From: Chromobacterium haemolyticum DSM 19808
GTDB lineage: Bacteria > Pseudomonadota > Gammaproteobacteria > Burkholderiales > Chromobacteriaceae
Assembly: GCF_000711885.1 (NCBI RefSeq)
Contig: NZ_KL543995.1
Location: forward strand, 244,010-308,009
Length of the DNA stretch: 64,000 nucleotides
Reading direction: 5' to 3'
Below are positions 22,460-30,065 of this stretch, piece after piece; the stretch's first letter is position 1, and every line of letters starts with the position of its first letter. The position numbers and the translations under genes are program-made. A model generated the notes under the pieces. The model was given only the letters and a program-made list of their open reading frames with translations, was not told the origin of the DNA and did not search any database.

Positions 22460-22588
22460 TTAGACATGATCTTTGTCCGGCAGATAATGGGACAGGCGAG
22501 CCTCTTCCTCGTCATCCAGCCAGAATTTGTCCAGCATGACCCAGACTACGGCAAGCAGCGAAGCGAGCACGACGAGCAGGATGATCAT
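22460..22588 (-). CDS. Small single-span membrane protein (42 aa)
   Basis: A 42-residue peptide starts at ATG 22588 with AAAGGAG well placed upstream. Residues 1-18 form one strongly hydrophobic helix (MIILLVVLASLLAVVWVM), followed by an acidic, soluble tail (DDEEEARLSHYLPDKDHV). No family is recognised. The strong ribosome-binding site, the ordinary codon use and the membrane-helix-plus-charged-tail design typical of regulatory small membrane proteins support it as a real gene. The reading frame is open further upstream, but that part looks non-coding. Confidence 0.65.
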   Translation of the reverse strand: MIILLVVLASLLAVVWVMLDKFWLDDEEEARLSHYLPDKDHV

Positions 22589-22705
22589 GGCTTTGGCTCC
22601 TTTAAGGTGAACAAGGCGCATTCCCGTTTTCATTATAGTGCTTGCCCCGGTGCTTTGCCGGCGATAGGGGTACAATCCACCCCTTCAGACACCCAGAGGG
22701 ACGGA

Positions 22706-23293
22706 ATGTTCCATTTGCAAGCGTTGGCGCAGGCCGAGGTTGAAATCAAGAAGAGCCGTTTCATCGGCATTGTGCAAGCGGTGAGCAGCCGGGAGGAGGC
22801 GCAGGCGCGGCTGGCGGAGATCCGCGCCCAATGGCCGGATGCGCGTCATTACTGCGCGGTGTTGCTGTGTGGCGCGGATTCCATGCTGGACGACGACGGC
22901 GAACCTTCCGGCACTGCTGCGCGGCCAATGTACAACGTGCTTAGGCACAAGGGCGTCTGCGATGTGCTGGCGGTGGTGGTGCGGTATTTCGGAGGAATAA
23001 AATTGGGTGCGGGCGGCTTGGTCAGAGCCTACACTCAAGCTGTTAACGCCGCGATGGACGCGGCCAGCCTGGTGGCGGTGGTGCCGCGCGGAGATTACGA
23101 GGCGACGGTGGATTTCGCCGGCGAGGCGCGTCTGCGCCATTTATGCCAAGAGCTGGGGGTGCCGGTGTCGGCCCCCAGTTACGGCGAGCGGGTGAGCTTG
23201 AGGCTGAGCTTGCCTCTCGCCGAGGCGGAGGCCCTGCTGGCGGCGTTGACGGACGGGATGGCCGGCGCGTTGGAGGTGTCGCCGGTCGACTGA
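22706..23293 (+). CDS. YigZ/IMPACT family protein
   Basis: This 195-residue protein has an N-terminal UPF0029/IMPACT domain (KKSRFIGIVQAV, DDDGEPSGTAARP, VVVRYFGGIKLGAGGLVRAY) and a C-terminal ferredoxin-like domain. The start at ATG 22706 fits the family; the frame is open to 22379 but crosses the small gene and repeat on the other strand. The function is unclear; family members are proposed to interact with nucleic acid or ribosomes. Confidence 0.9.
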   Translation: MFHLQALAQAEVEIKKSRFIGIVQAVSSREEAQARLAEIRAQWPDARHYCAVLLCGADSMLDDDGEPSGTAARPMYNVLRHKGVCDVLAVVVRYFGGIKLGAGGLVRAYTQAVNAAMDAASLVAVVPRGDYEATVDFAGEARLRHLCQELGVPVSAPSYGERVSLRLSLPLAEAEALLAALTDGMAGALEVSPVD

Positions 23294-23351
23294 GGCGCCG
23301 TACGGCGCGGGCGGGGCCGCGCCGGCCCTTCAAGCTGGAGAGAGGGAACTC

Positions 23352-24281
23352 ATGTCGCAACAGCAATATCGCCTGGTGACGCGCAGCGATTTCGACGGAC
23401 TGGTGTGCGCGGTGCTGCTCAACGAGCTGAATCTGATCAACGAGATAAAGTTCGCCCACCCCAAGGACATGCAGGACGGCAAGGTGGAGATCACCGAGAA
23501 CGACATCACCACCAACCTGCCGTACGTGGCGGCGGCGCATCTGGTCATCGACCATCATCTTTCCGAAACCCTGCGCAACTCCAGCGCGGACAATTATGTG
23601 ATAGACCCCAAGGCGCCCTCGGCGGCGCGGGTGGTGTACAACCACTTTGGCGGCAAGCAGGCGTTTCCCAATATCAGCGACGAGATGATGGAGGCGGTGG
23701 ACAAGGCCGATTCCGCGCAGTACACGCTGCAGGAAGTGCTGCACCCGTCCGGCTGGGTGCTGCTCAATTACCTGATGGACGCGCGCACGGGGCTGGGGCG
23801 CTTCAAGGAGTTCCGCATCAGCAATTATCAGTTGATGCTGGACTTGATTCGTTATTGCCGAGATCACAGCATCGATCAGATCCTGGCCCTGCCGGATGTG
23901 CAGGAGCGCGTCGAGTTATACGCCAAACACGAGGCGTTGGCCAAGGAGCAGATCCGGCGCTGTTCCCGCGTCTATGGCAACCTGGTGGTGTTGAATCTGC
24001 TGCATGAAGATGTGATTCACCCGACCAATCGTTTCATGATTTACGCGCTGTTCCCGGACTGCAATATCTCCATCCATCAGCTGTGGGGCGTCAATCGCCA
24101 GAACACGGTGTTCGCGGTGGGCAAGTCCATCATTAACCGCACTTCGCGCACCAATGTCGGCGCGCTGATGCTGCAGTACGGCGGCGGGGGGCACGAGGCG
24201 GCCGGCACTTGCCAGGTGGGCAACGACCAGGCCGAGGACGTGCGCGATGAGTTGATCGCGCGCATCCGCGGCCACGGCTGA
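23352..24281 (+). CDS. DHH-family phosphoesterase
   Basis: This 309-residue cytoplasmic phosphoesterase has DHH motifs: TRSDFDGLVCAVLL near the N-terminus (metal-binding Asp) and VIDHHLSET (the DHH box). The C-terminal DHHA1-type glycine-rich LQYGGGGHEAAGTCQV is also present. GAGAGGG precedes the start. Candidates are nanoRNase/pAp phosphatase or exopolyphosphatase-like activity, and the sequence does not distinguish them. Confidence 0.88.
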   Translation: MSQQQYRLVTRSDFDGLVCAVLLNELNLINEIKFAHPKDMQDGKVEITENDITTNLPYVAAAHLVIDHHLSETLRNSSADNYVIDPKAPSAARVVYNHFGGKQAFPNISDEMMEAVDKADSAQYTLQEVLHPSGWVLLNYLMDARTGLGRFKEFRISNYQLMLDLIRYCRDHSIDQILALPDVQERVELYAKHEALAKEQIRRCSRVYGNLVVLNLLHEDVIHPTNRFMIYALFPDCNISIHQLWGVNRQNTVFAVGKSIINRTSRTNVGALMLQYGGGGHEAAGTCQVGNDQAEDVRDELIARIRGHG

Positions 24282-24307
24282 GAAAACGGATGCTGGCGTC
24301 CAGCAAC

Positions 24308-24355
24308 GACTTTGCGAGCAAGCGCGAGCCAGCGCAACAGATCTTGAACAGGCGC
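24308..24355. repeat. Internally deleted remnant of family 1
   Basis: GACTTTGCGAGCAAGCGCGAG matches the family-1 left arm, and AGATCTTGAACAGGCGC matches the right end. They are joined with almost all of the interior missing, and TAA follows at 24356-24358. It lies between convergent genes. Confidence 0.5.
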
Positions 24356-24361
24356 TAAACG

Positions 24362-25024
24362 TCAGGCCAGCTGGCGCAGTACGTCCAGGGCCTGATGCAG
24401 GTCTTGGCACACCGCCTGCGCGTGATGGGTCTGGTCCGCTGGCGGGGCCACCAGGTCCGGCACCAGAATCACGCGCATGCCGGCGGCAACGCCGGCGTGC
24501 AGGCCGTAAATCGAGTCCTCAAGCACTACGCAGCGCTGAGGGTCGACGCCTAGCTTGCGCGCGGCGGCCAGGTAGACGTCCGGCGCCGGCTTGGTGTGGG
24601 CCACTTCGTCGCCGGCCACCACAGTGTCGAAATAACGCGAGAGCCCGGTGCGGCCCAGCTTGATGTCCGCCAGTTGACGCTGGGTGGATGTAGCCACCGC
24701 GCGGGGCAGGCTCTGCGCGAGCGCCCAGTCCAACAGCGCCTCGATGCCGCGCTTCAGCGGAATCTCTTCATGTTCCAGCATCTGCCAGTAATGCCTGCGG
24801 CCCACGTTCTGCAGCGCGACGGCGTCGTCTTGATTGCCCAGCTTTTCGCTGAGGAATTCGGTGCAGCGGCGCATGGACAGGCCCACCATGTCCAGTAGCA
24901 GCTGATCGCTGAGCGTCACGTCCAGCTCGTCGGCGGCTCGGCGCCAGGACTCCATGGAAATTCTCTCGGTATCTATCATCAAGCCATCCATGTCGAGCAG
25001 AATGGCGTCATAATTTTGCGGCAT
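24362..25024 (-). CDS. HAD-superfamily phosphatase (beta-phosphoglucomutase/GPH type)
   Basis: This is a 220-residue HAD subfamily IA hydrolase. Motif I is LLDMDGLMIDTE with nucleophile D11 and acid D13. Motif II is in AVATSTQRQ, motif III is the lysine in HTKPAPDVYL and motif IV is VVLEDSIYG. The helical cap sits between motifs I and II. The second position of motif I is Met rather than Phe, common in the YcjU/YniC group. I chose ATG 25024; the upstream frame to 25189 overlaps the ParA gene on the other strand. Confidence 0.9.
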   Translation of the reverse strand: MPQNYDAILLDMDGLMIDTERISMESWRRAADELDVTLSDQLLLDMVGLSMRRCTEFLSEKLGNQDDAVALQNVGRRHYWQMLEHEEIPLKRGIEALLDWALAQSLPRAVATSTQRQLADIKLGRTGLSRYFDTVVAGDEVAHTKPAPDVYLAAARKLGVDPQRCVVLEDSIYGLHAGVAAGMRVILVPDLVAPPADQTHHAQAVCQDLHQALDVLRQLA

Positions 25025-25127
25025 GCGGACTCCTTTTCCGGGCTTCGACCATACGCCTATAGCCCGGCTGCGGCAAGCGCTCGCCCTCTGGTATAGTGTC
25101 CCATCGCAAACGGCAGAGGAGGCGGAT

Positions 25128-25775
25128 GTGCAATCGGTATTGGTAGCCAATCCCAAGGGCGGCAGCGGCAAATCGACCTTGGCGACCAATCTGGCCTGCT
25201 ATTACGCCGCGCGCGGCAAACGCGTGATGCTGGGCGATGTGGACCGGCAGCAATCCTCGCTGGGCTGGCTGGCGCAACGCGACGCTGCGCTGCCCTCCAT
25301 CGCGGGTTGGGAGGTCAAGGCCGGCGAGGCCGCGCGGCCGCCCAAGGGCACCGAGGTGGTGGTGCTGGACAGCGCGGCGGGCCTGCACGGCAAGAAGCTG
25401 GCGGCGCTGGTGTCCCGGGTAAGCCGCATCCTGGTGCCCATTCAGCCGTCGCCGTTCGATATGTGGGCGAGCGAGGCTTTTTTCGAGCAACTGCTGGAAG
25501 AGAAGGCCATTCGGAAGAACAAGGCTTTTATGGCGGTGGTGGGCATGCGGGTGGACCCTCGCACTCGCTCCGCGCGCGCGCTGGAGAAATTTCTGGCGGA
25601 CCACGAAGTGCCGGTGTTGACCTGGTTGCGCGACACCCAACTTTACGTGCAGGCGGCTTCCAGCGGGCTGTCCCTGTTCGATCTGCCGCCGTCGCGCACC
25701 CAGCGCGACCGAGAAGCCTGGCAGCCGCTGCTCAACTGGCTGGGCGAGGGAGACGAAAGCTGGTGCGACAAGTGA
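25128..25775 (+). CDS. ParA-like ATPase (deviant Walker A), GTG start
   Basis: This is a 215-residue MinD/ParA-family ATPase with the deviant Walker A NPKGGSGKST at about residues 7-16. Both signature lysines are present, and the Walker A' DVDRQQSS and Walker B VVVLDSAAG follow. The start is a GTG at 25128 with AGAGGAGG upstream. TATAGT at 25092-25097 is a candidate -10 element. No parB or parS neighbour is present, so it is an orphan ParA, perhaps placing a protein cargo rather than DNA (inference). Confidence 0.85.
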   Translation: MQSVLVANPKGGSGKSTLATNLACYYAARGKRVMLGDVDRQQSSLGWLAQRDAALPSIAGWEVKAGEAARPPKGTEVVVLDSAAGLHGKKLAALVSRVSRILVPIQPSPFDMWASEAFFEQLLEEKAIRKNKAFMAVVGMRVDPRTRSARALEKFLADHEVPVLTWLRDTQLYVQAASSGLSLFDLPPSRTQRDREAWQPLLNWLGEGDESWCDK

Positions 25776-25806
25776 AAAATTTTGTCTTGATCTGAAATAA
25801 AATGGC

Positions 25807-25835
25807 TTGACGTGAAGAAACCGGCGGCGTAAGGT
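25807..25835 (+). promoter_or_regulatory. Sigma-70 promoter of guaC
   Basis: TTGACG at 25807-25812 and TAAGGT at 25830-25835 are separated by exactly 17 bases. This is the clearest promoter in the window; transcription would start near 25842, giving a leader of about 120 bases before guaC. Confidence 0.65.
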
Positions 25836-25884
25836 GTACCGGTAAGTGCGTGCGAGCCAAACGAGGCGTCGCAGGGGACACTGT

Positions 25885-25911
25885 AAACGGGAGCCGTCGG
25901 GGCTCCCGTTT
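25885..25911 (+). promoter_or_regulatory. Leader hairpin upstream of guaC
   Basis: AAACGGGAGCC and GGCTCCCGTTT form a perfect 11-bp stem around a 5-base loop, followed by ATATTT and, after a GGGGCCCC palindrome, by TTTTTT at 25930-25935. This arrangement inside the leader could be an attenuator controlling guaC; alternatively it ends a short leader RNA. No known riboswitch class was recognised. Confidence 0.5.
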
Positions 25912-25963
25912 ATATTTGGGGCCCCTCGTTTTTTGACTCTATTTCCGCTTTGGGAGCACACGC

Positions 25964-26914
25964 ATGATCAAGACAGAACTCAATTACGGCGACGTTTATC
26001 TGGTGCCGAAAAAAACCGTAGTGGACAGCCGCAAGGAATGCGACACCTCGGTGCAGTTCGGCCCGCGCCGTTTCGACATGCCGGTCTACGCGTCGAATAT
26101 GAAGTCGGTGGTCAGCGCCGAGACCAGCGAGCTCTTCGCAGCTCAGAACTGGTTCTACACCATGCACCGCTTCAATGTGGACGCGGTGGCTTTCACCCGA
26201 GCCATGCAGGAAAAAGGTCTGTTCGCCTCCATCAGCGTAGGCGTCAACGAAGACACCCTCGAACAACTGGACGCGCTCAAGCAAGCGGGGCTCACCCCTG
26301 AGTACATGACGCTCGACATCGCCAACGCCTGGTGCGTGAAGGCGGAGCGCATGATCAAGCACATCAAGCAGCTCTTCCCCGGTACTTTCCTGATCGGCGG
26401 CAACATCGCCACCGCGGAGGCCGCGCGCGACCTGGAAAGCTGGGGCTGCGATGCGATCAAGGCCGGCATCGCCGGCGGCCGCGTCTGCATCACCAAGAAC
26501 AAGACTGGCTTCCATCGTCCGATGATTTCCACGGTGCAGGACTGCGTGGCCGCGGTCAAAGTGCCGGTGATCGCGGATGGCGGCATCGTCGAGCACGGCG
26601 ATATCGCCAAGGCGCTGGCCTGCGGCGCCAGCATGGTCATGGCGGGCTCTCTGTTCGCCGGTTACGACGAATCCGCCGGCGAGATCGTCGAGATCAACGG
26701 CAAACACTACAAGGAATACTTCGGCAGCGCCTCTCAGTTCAACAAGGGCGCCTACGTCAACGTCGAAGGCAAGAAAATCCTGGTGGAGTACAAGGGCAGC
26801 ATCGGTAAGCTGTTGCGCGAACTGAAGGAAGACCTGCAGTCGTCGATCAGCTACGCCGGCGGCAACACCTTGCAGGCCTTGCGCAACGCCGAGCTGATCC
26901 AGGTTCGCCGCTGA
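25964..26914 (+). CDS. guaC: GMP reductase
   Basis: This 316-residue IMPDH/GMPR-family enzyme converts GMP to IMP with NADPH in purine salvage. The short form lacks CBS domains. The catalytic loop is GIAGGRVCITKNKTGF with nucleophile C175, and the phosphate-binding VIADGGIVEHGDIAKAL and the GSLFAGYDES segment follow. The length and the CITK loop favour the GuaC2-type reductase over IMP dehydrogenase, which would be about 480 residues. GGGAGCAC precedes the ATG. Expression is probably controlled by the hairpin-bearing leader. Confidence 0.93.
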   Translation: MIKTELNYGDVYLVPKKTVVDSRKECDTSVQFGPRRFDMPVYASNMKSVVSAETSELFAAQNWFYTMHRFNVDAVAFTRAMQEKGLFASISVGVNEDTLEQLDALKQAGLTPEYMTLDIANAWCVKAERMIKHIKQLFPGTFLIGGNIATAEAARDLESWGCDAIKAGIAGGRVCITKNKTGFHRPMISTVQDCVAAVKVPVIADGGIVEHGDIAKALACGASMVMAGSLFAGYDESAGEIVEINGKHYKEYFGSASQFNKGAYVNVEGKKILVEYKGSIGKLLRELKEDLQSSISYAGGNTLQALRNAELIQVRR

Positions 26915-26929
26915 TCCGGGCTGCTCGGC

Positions 26930-27415
26930 TCAGGCGTGCTGCGTCGTCGGACGGGGCGCGTCTTCTTGAGGCTGGGCGCGGCATTGCGCCCAGATCGAGC
27001 ACTCCAGTTGCATGGCCACCTCGTCGCGTTGATTGAGGGTGGTCCAGCGCACTTTCACCACGCCGAAGCCAGGCTGGCTGTTGGAGCGGCGCTTGTCCAG
27101 CACCTCCACGGCGACGCGCAAGGCGTCGCCGGCGCGGGTGGGCTGCGGCCAGCGCATCTTGTCGATCTGCATGCCGATCAGGCCGTTGGCCATCTTCCCA
27201 AGCTCGGTCTGGGTCACTAGCCGCATGCTCAGGCTGCTGGTCTGCCAGCCGCTGGCGGCCAGGCCGCCGAACAGGCTGTCCGCGGCGCTTTGCGGGTTGG
27301 TATGGAAATGCTGCGGATCATACTGCCGTGCGAAGCCGATCAGCTCTTCCTCGCTCAGTACGTGGGTGGGGCTGTGGAACAATTGTCCCGCTTTCAAATC
27401 TTCAAAATAGAGCAT
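26930..27415 (-). CDS. MaoC-like hydratase
   Basis: This 161-residue single hot-dog protein has the MaoC/R-hydratase signature: FARQYDPQHFHTNP contains the catalytic Asp-His dyad of the (R)-enoyl-CoA hydratase type, and the ASGWQTSSLSMRL helix follows. It may act on acyl-CoA substrates. It is convergent with guaC and not in an operon. Confidence 0.88.
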   Translation of the reverse strand: MLYFEDLKAGQLFHSPTHVLSEEELIGFARQYDPQHFHTNPQSAADSLFGGLAASGWQTSSLSMRLVTQTELGKMANGLIGMQIDKMRWPQPTRAGDALRVAVEVLDKRRSNSQPGFGVVKVRWTTLNQRDEVAMQLECSIWAQCRAQPQEDAPRPTTQHA

Positions 27416-27512
27416 ATCGACTTACGTTCGCGTCACCTCGAGCGCGCAGCTTAACGCGGCCGGCGAAACGGGTCAAAATCCGCAAGGCATTCAGCCTGGC
27501 AAGGGGGATATT

Positions 27513-28265
27513 TTGTCGCAAGATAGACAGTTGGAAGTGTGCGCCGGCTCGCTGGCGTCCTGCCTGGCCGCCGCGCGGGGCGGGGCGGCCAGGGTGGAAT
27601 TATGCGCCAGCCTGGAAACCGGAGGGGTCACGCCGTCGCCGGGTATGATTGCACTGGCGCGGCAGAGGCTGGACATCGGCCTGCATGTGATCGTGCGTCC
27701 GCGCGGCGGTGATTTTCTGTATTCCGACGACGAATTCGAAGTCATGCGCCGCGACGTGCTGGCCTGCCGCGAACTGGGCGCGGACGGGGTGGTGCTGGGC
27801 TTGCTGACCGCGGACGGCGACGTGGATGTGGAGCGCACGCGCGAGCTAGTGCGGCTGGCGGGGCCGATGACAACCACCTTCCACCGCGCCTTTGATATGG
27901 CGCGAGATCCGGAACTGGCGCTGGAGCAGGTCATCGCCAGCGGCTGCCGGCGCGTGTTGACCTCCGGCCAGGCGCCGGACGCGCTGCGAGGGGCGGCTTT
28001 GATCGGCCGCTTGCGTCGTCAGGCCGGAGAGCGCTTGACCCTGATGCCGGGCAGCGGTGTGCGACCGGACACGTTGGCCGAGCTGGCGCGGGCCACTGGT
28101 TGTCGTGAATTCCACGCCTCTGCTCGGAGCAGGGTGAGCAGCGCGATGCGCTATCGCCAAGCCGAGGTGAGCATGGGGGCGGTGGGCATGGACGAGTATG
28201 ACAGAATGGAAACCTGTGTCGAAACCGTGCGAGTCATGACGGATTTGCTGCGCGGATTGGATTGA
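27513..28265 (+). CDS. cutC: Copper homeostasis protein CutC, TTG start
   Basis: This is a 250-residue TIM-barrel protein of the CutC family. It shows LEVCAGSLASCLAA, GGAARVELCASLETGG, the PRGGDFLYSDDEFEVM region and TFHRAFDMARDPELAL. The start appears to be TTG at 27513 with AAGGGGG upstream; no in-frame ATG gives the conserved N-terminus. The role in copper handling is by family name; the biochemical activity is unsettled. Confidence 0.9.
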   Translation: MSQDRQLEVCAGSLASCLAAARGGAARVELCASLETGGVTPSPGMIALARQRLDIGLHVIVRPRGGDFLYSDDEFEVMRRDVLACRELGADGVVLGLLTADGDVDVERTRELVRLAGPMTTTFHRAFDMARDPELALEQVIASGCRRVLTSGQAPDALRGAALIGRLRRQAGERLTLMPGSGVRPDTLAELARATGCREFHASARSRVSSAMRYRQAEVSMGAVGMDEYDRMETCVETVRVMTDLLRGLD

Positions 28266-28329
28266 CGCTTGTCTGGCGGAACGGATTTGCAGGATGATGT
28301 TGACATTTACCGGCGGCGGGCCATTTTAA

Positions 28330-28467
28330 GAGCCTGTTCAAAGTCTTGCGAGCAAGAGCGAGACAAGGCGAAAACGGCTGAGAAAGCGGAATGACGCGTG
28401 GTGCATGAGCATTCGAGGACGGTTTCAACGCCGTATCGCCGACGCGCAGCAGATCGTGAACAGGTTC
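28330..28467. mobile_element. Family 1 inverted-repeat element, copy c, TAA duplication
   Basis: This 138-bp element is flanked by TAA at 28327-28329 and 28468-28470. The ends are GAGCCTGTTCAAAGTCT and, read inward from the right, GAACCTGTTCACGATCT. The interior contains AGCGAGACAAGGCGAAAAC. A family-2 element begins at the very next base after the right TAA, and the two share that TAA. Confidence 0.9.
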
Positions 28468-28470
28468 TAA

Positions 28471-28576
28471 GGGCCGCTAAGCAAACCTCGCGGAGACCTG
28501 TACCAAGGCGCGCCGACTCAGGCCTTGAGTGCGACAAGAAGGCTCAACGCAGGGTCAGGGGTTTTGTGAGCGGTTT
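28471..28576. mobile_element. Family 2 inverted-repeat element, copy a, TAA duplication
   Basis: This 106-bp element starts GGGCCGCTAAGCAAACCTC; the right end read inward is AAACCGCTCACAAAACCCC. It is flanked by TAA at 28468-28470 (shared with family-1 copy c) and 28577-28579. It matches the reverse complement of the element at 35216 through most of its length, including CAAGGCGCGCCGAC. Its right boundary lies next to the AAGGAG that serves the cupin gene. Confidence 0.85.
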
Positions 28577-28589
28577 TAAGGAGCGCAAG

Positions 28590-29111
28590 ATGAGCAAGCC
28601 GTCGCATGTGGTCAATATCGACCAGGTGGAAGCCGTGGACTATCGGGAAGGGGATGGGTGGGGCGGCAGCTATCAGCCGTTGACGCCGGCGCTGGACGCC
28701 TTGCCCGGCCGGCTAGGCGCCAATCTGACCCGCCTGCCGCCCGGGCGCGCGGGCTGTCCCTTTCATTCCCATGCCCGCGAGGATGAAATCTTCTATGTGT
28801 TGTCCGGGCGCGGAGTGCTGCGCTTGGGCGATAGCCTGCAGGAAATCGGTCCAGGAGACTGTATTTCCTGCCCTGCGGGCACCGGCGTCGCGCATCAGAT
28901 CGCTAATCCCTTCGATCAAGACCTGGTCTACCTCGGCATCGGCGTCAACGACCCGCACGAGGTTTGCGTGTATCCGGATAGCGGCAAGGTGCTGGTGCGC
29001 CATCTGAAACAAGTGGGGCGATTGGAAAGCGCGCCGTATTACGATGGCGAGCCGGCGCGCCCAGGCATCTTCGACTTGCTGGAGCGCCAGCAGGTTTTGC
29101 CCCGGAAATAG
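28590..29111 (+). CDS. Cupin-domain protein
   Basis: This 173-residue protein has one cupin barrel. Metal-binding motif 1 is CPFHSHAREDEIFYVLSGRG, with two His and one Glu. Motif 2 is PAGTGVAHQIAN. Residues after 130 form an extra C-terminal region of unknown role. The start ATG at 28590 follows AAGGAG; this ribosome-binding site lies at the edge of the inverted-repeat element. The substrate is unknown; mannose-6-phosphate isomerase-like or small-molecule-binding cupins are possible relatives. Confidence 0.85.
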   Translation: MSKPSHVVNIDQVEAVDYREGDGWGGSYQPLTPALDALPGRLGANLTRLPPGRAGCPFHSHAREDEIFYVLSGRGVLRLGDSLQEIGPGDCISCPAGTGVAHQIANPFDQDLVYLGIGVNDPHEVCVYPDSGKVLVRHLKQVGRLESAPYYDGEPARPGIFDLLERQQVLPRK

Positions 29112-29134
29112 GCGGTTTGGCATGCGGCGGCGGC

Positions 29135-29161
29135 ATGAGCGATAAAGGAACCATCGCTCAT
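29135..29161 (+). promoter_or_regulatory. Hairpin exposing a Shine-Dalgarno sequence in its loop
   Basis: ATGAGCGAT and ATCGCTCAT form a 9-bp perfect stem; the 9-base loop AAAGGAACC contains AAAGGA. It lies directly before the next gene (ATG 29164). It may be a terminator of the cupin gene or a translation control structure. Confidence 0.45.
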
Positions 29162-29163
29162 TA

Positions 29164-29979
29164 ATGGACAAGGCAATGAAGAGGCGGGGATTAAGTCTTG
29201 CGGGAGCGGTGTTGGCGCTGGCCTGGCCGCTGAGCGCGGCGGCGGAGCCATTGCTGCTCTGCTATGAGGACCAGGCCTCCTATCCCTGGCTGGACGGCCG
29301 CGGCGGCGGGCTGGACATTCAACTGATCAAACACCTGCAGAGCGGGTTGAAACGGGAGCTGTCCCTGCATCCAATGCCGTGGCGGCGCTGCATCAATATG
29401 CTGCGCCAAGGCAAGATGGACGGCGCTTTCGCCGCCAGCTTCCTGCCCGAGCGCTTGCAATGGGGCGTGTACCCCATGTTGTCGGATGGCGAGCCGGACG
29501 CCAGCCAGCGGCTGCATAGCGCCACTTACTCCCTGTACCGGCTCAAGGGCACCACGGTGGACTGGGACGGCGCGCGTCTATCCAGCGGGATGGCGCCGAT
29601 AGGCATGCAGACCGATTTTTCCATCGGTGTTTTCCTGCGCAAGCAGCAGGTGGCGATAGACGACAGCAACCGCGATCCGCTGGCCATCCTGCAAATGTTG
29701 CGCTTGCGGCGCTTAAGCGGCGCGGCGCTGCAAACACCGCGCGCGGAGCAGATTCTGCACGACCATCCCGAGCTGGCGGAGGCGATAGAGCGCTGCCGGC
29801 TGCCTTTGGAAGAGAAGCCTTATTTTCTGATACTGTCTCGCCAATTGGCGTACCGCGAGCCGGGCCTGCCGGGCAGAATCTGGGCGGAACTAGAACGGCA
29901 ACGGGAAGCGCCGGCTTTTCTCGCCCAGTTGCGGGCGGCGGGAGCGCACCGGGAAGCAGGCGGGGCGGCGCGCAAATGA
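29164..29979 (+). CDS. Periplasmic solute-binding-like protein (SBP_bac_3 type)
   Basis: This is a 271-residue exported protein with a signal peptide (RRGLSLAGAVLALAWPLSAAAEP in consecutive residues) and a fold of the family-3 amino-acid binding proteins: ASYPWLDGRGGGLDIQLIKHL, then PMPWRRCINMLRQGKMDGAF. Unlike true ABC receptors it has an RRCINML segment seen in orphan periplasmic members. The start may be ATG 29164 or ATG 29176 (MKRRG), and the sequence does not settle it. There is no permease nearby. The function is unknown. Confidence 0.78.
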   Translation: MDKAMKRRGLSLAGAVLALAWPLSAAAEPLLLCYEDQASYPWLDGRGGGLDIQLIKHLQSGLKRELSLHPMPWRRCINMLRQGKMDGAFAASFLPERLQWGVYPMLSDGEPDASQRLHSATYSLYRLKGTTVDWDGARLSSGMAPIGMQTDFSIGVFLRKQQVAIDDSNRDPLAILQMLRLRRLSGAALQTPRAEQILHDHPELAEAIERCRLPLEEKPYFLILSRQLAYREPGLPGRIWAELERQREAPAFLAQLRAAGAHREAGGAARK

Positions 29980-30065
29980 AGACAGAATGCTCAGCGACCG
30001 CTTGCTATCAAACTTAAAGTTTTTGCTTTATTATTTTCCGCTCCATGATTGACTTGGGAATCCCA

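Noticed and set aside
25842-25963. Possible purine or ZTP riboswitch before guaC
   Set aside because: I could not find the conserved core of either class; only a hairpin leader is supported.
28398-28589. Short ATG-led frames within family-1 elements ending in ADREQVL or similar
   Set aside because: The shared peptide arises because the terminal inverted repeat itself is translated in one frame; copies differ upstream and have no ribosome-binding site.
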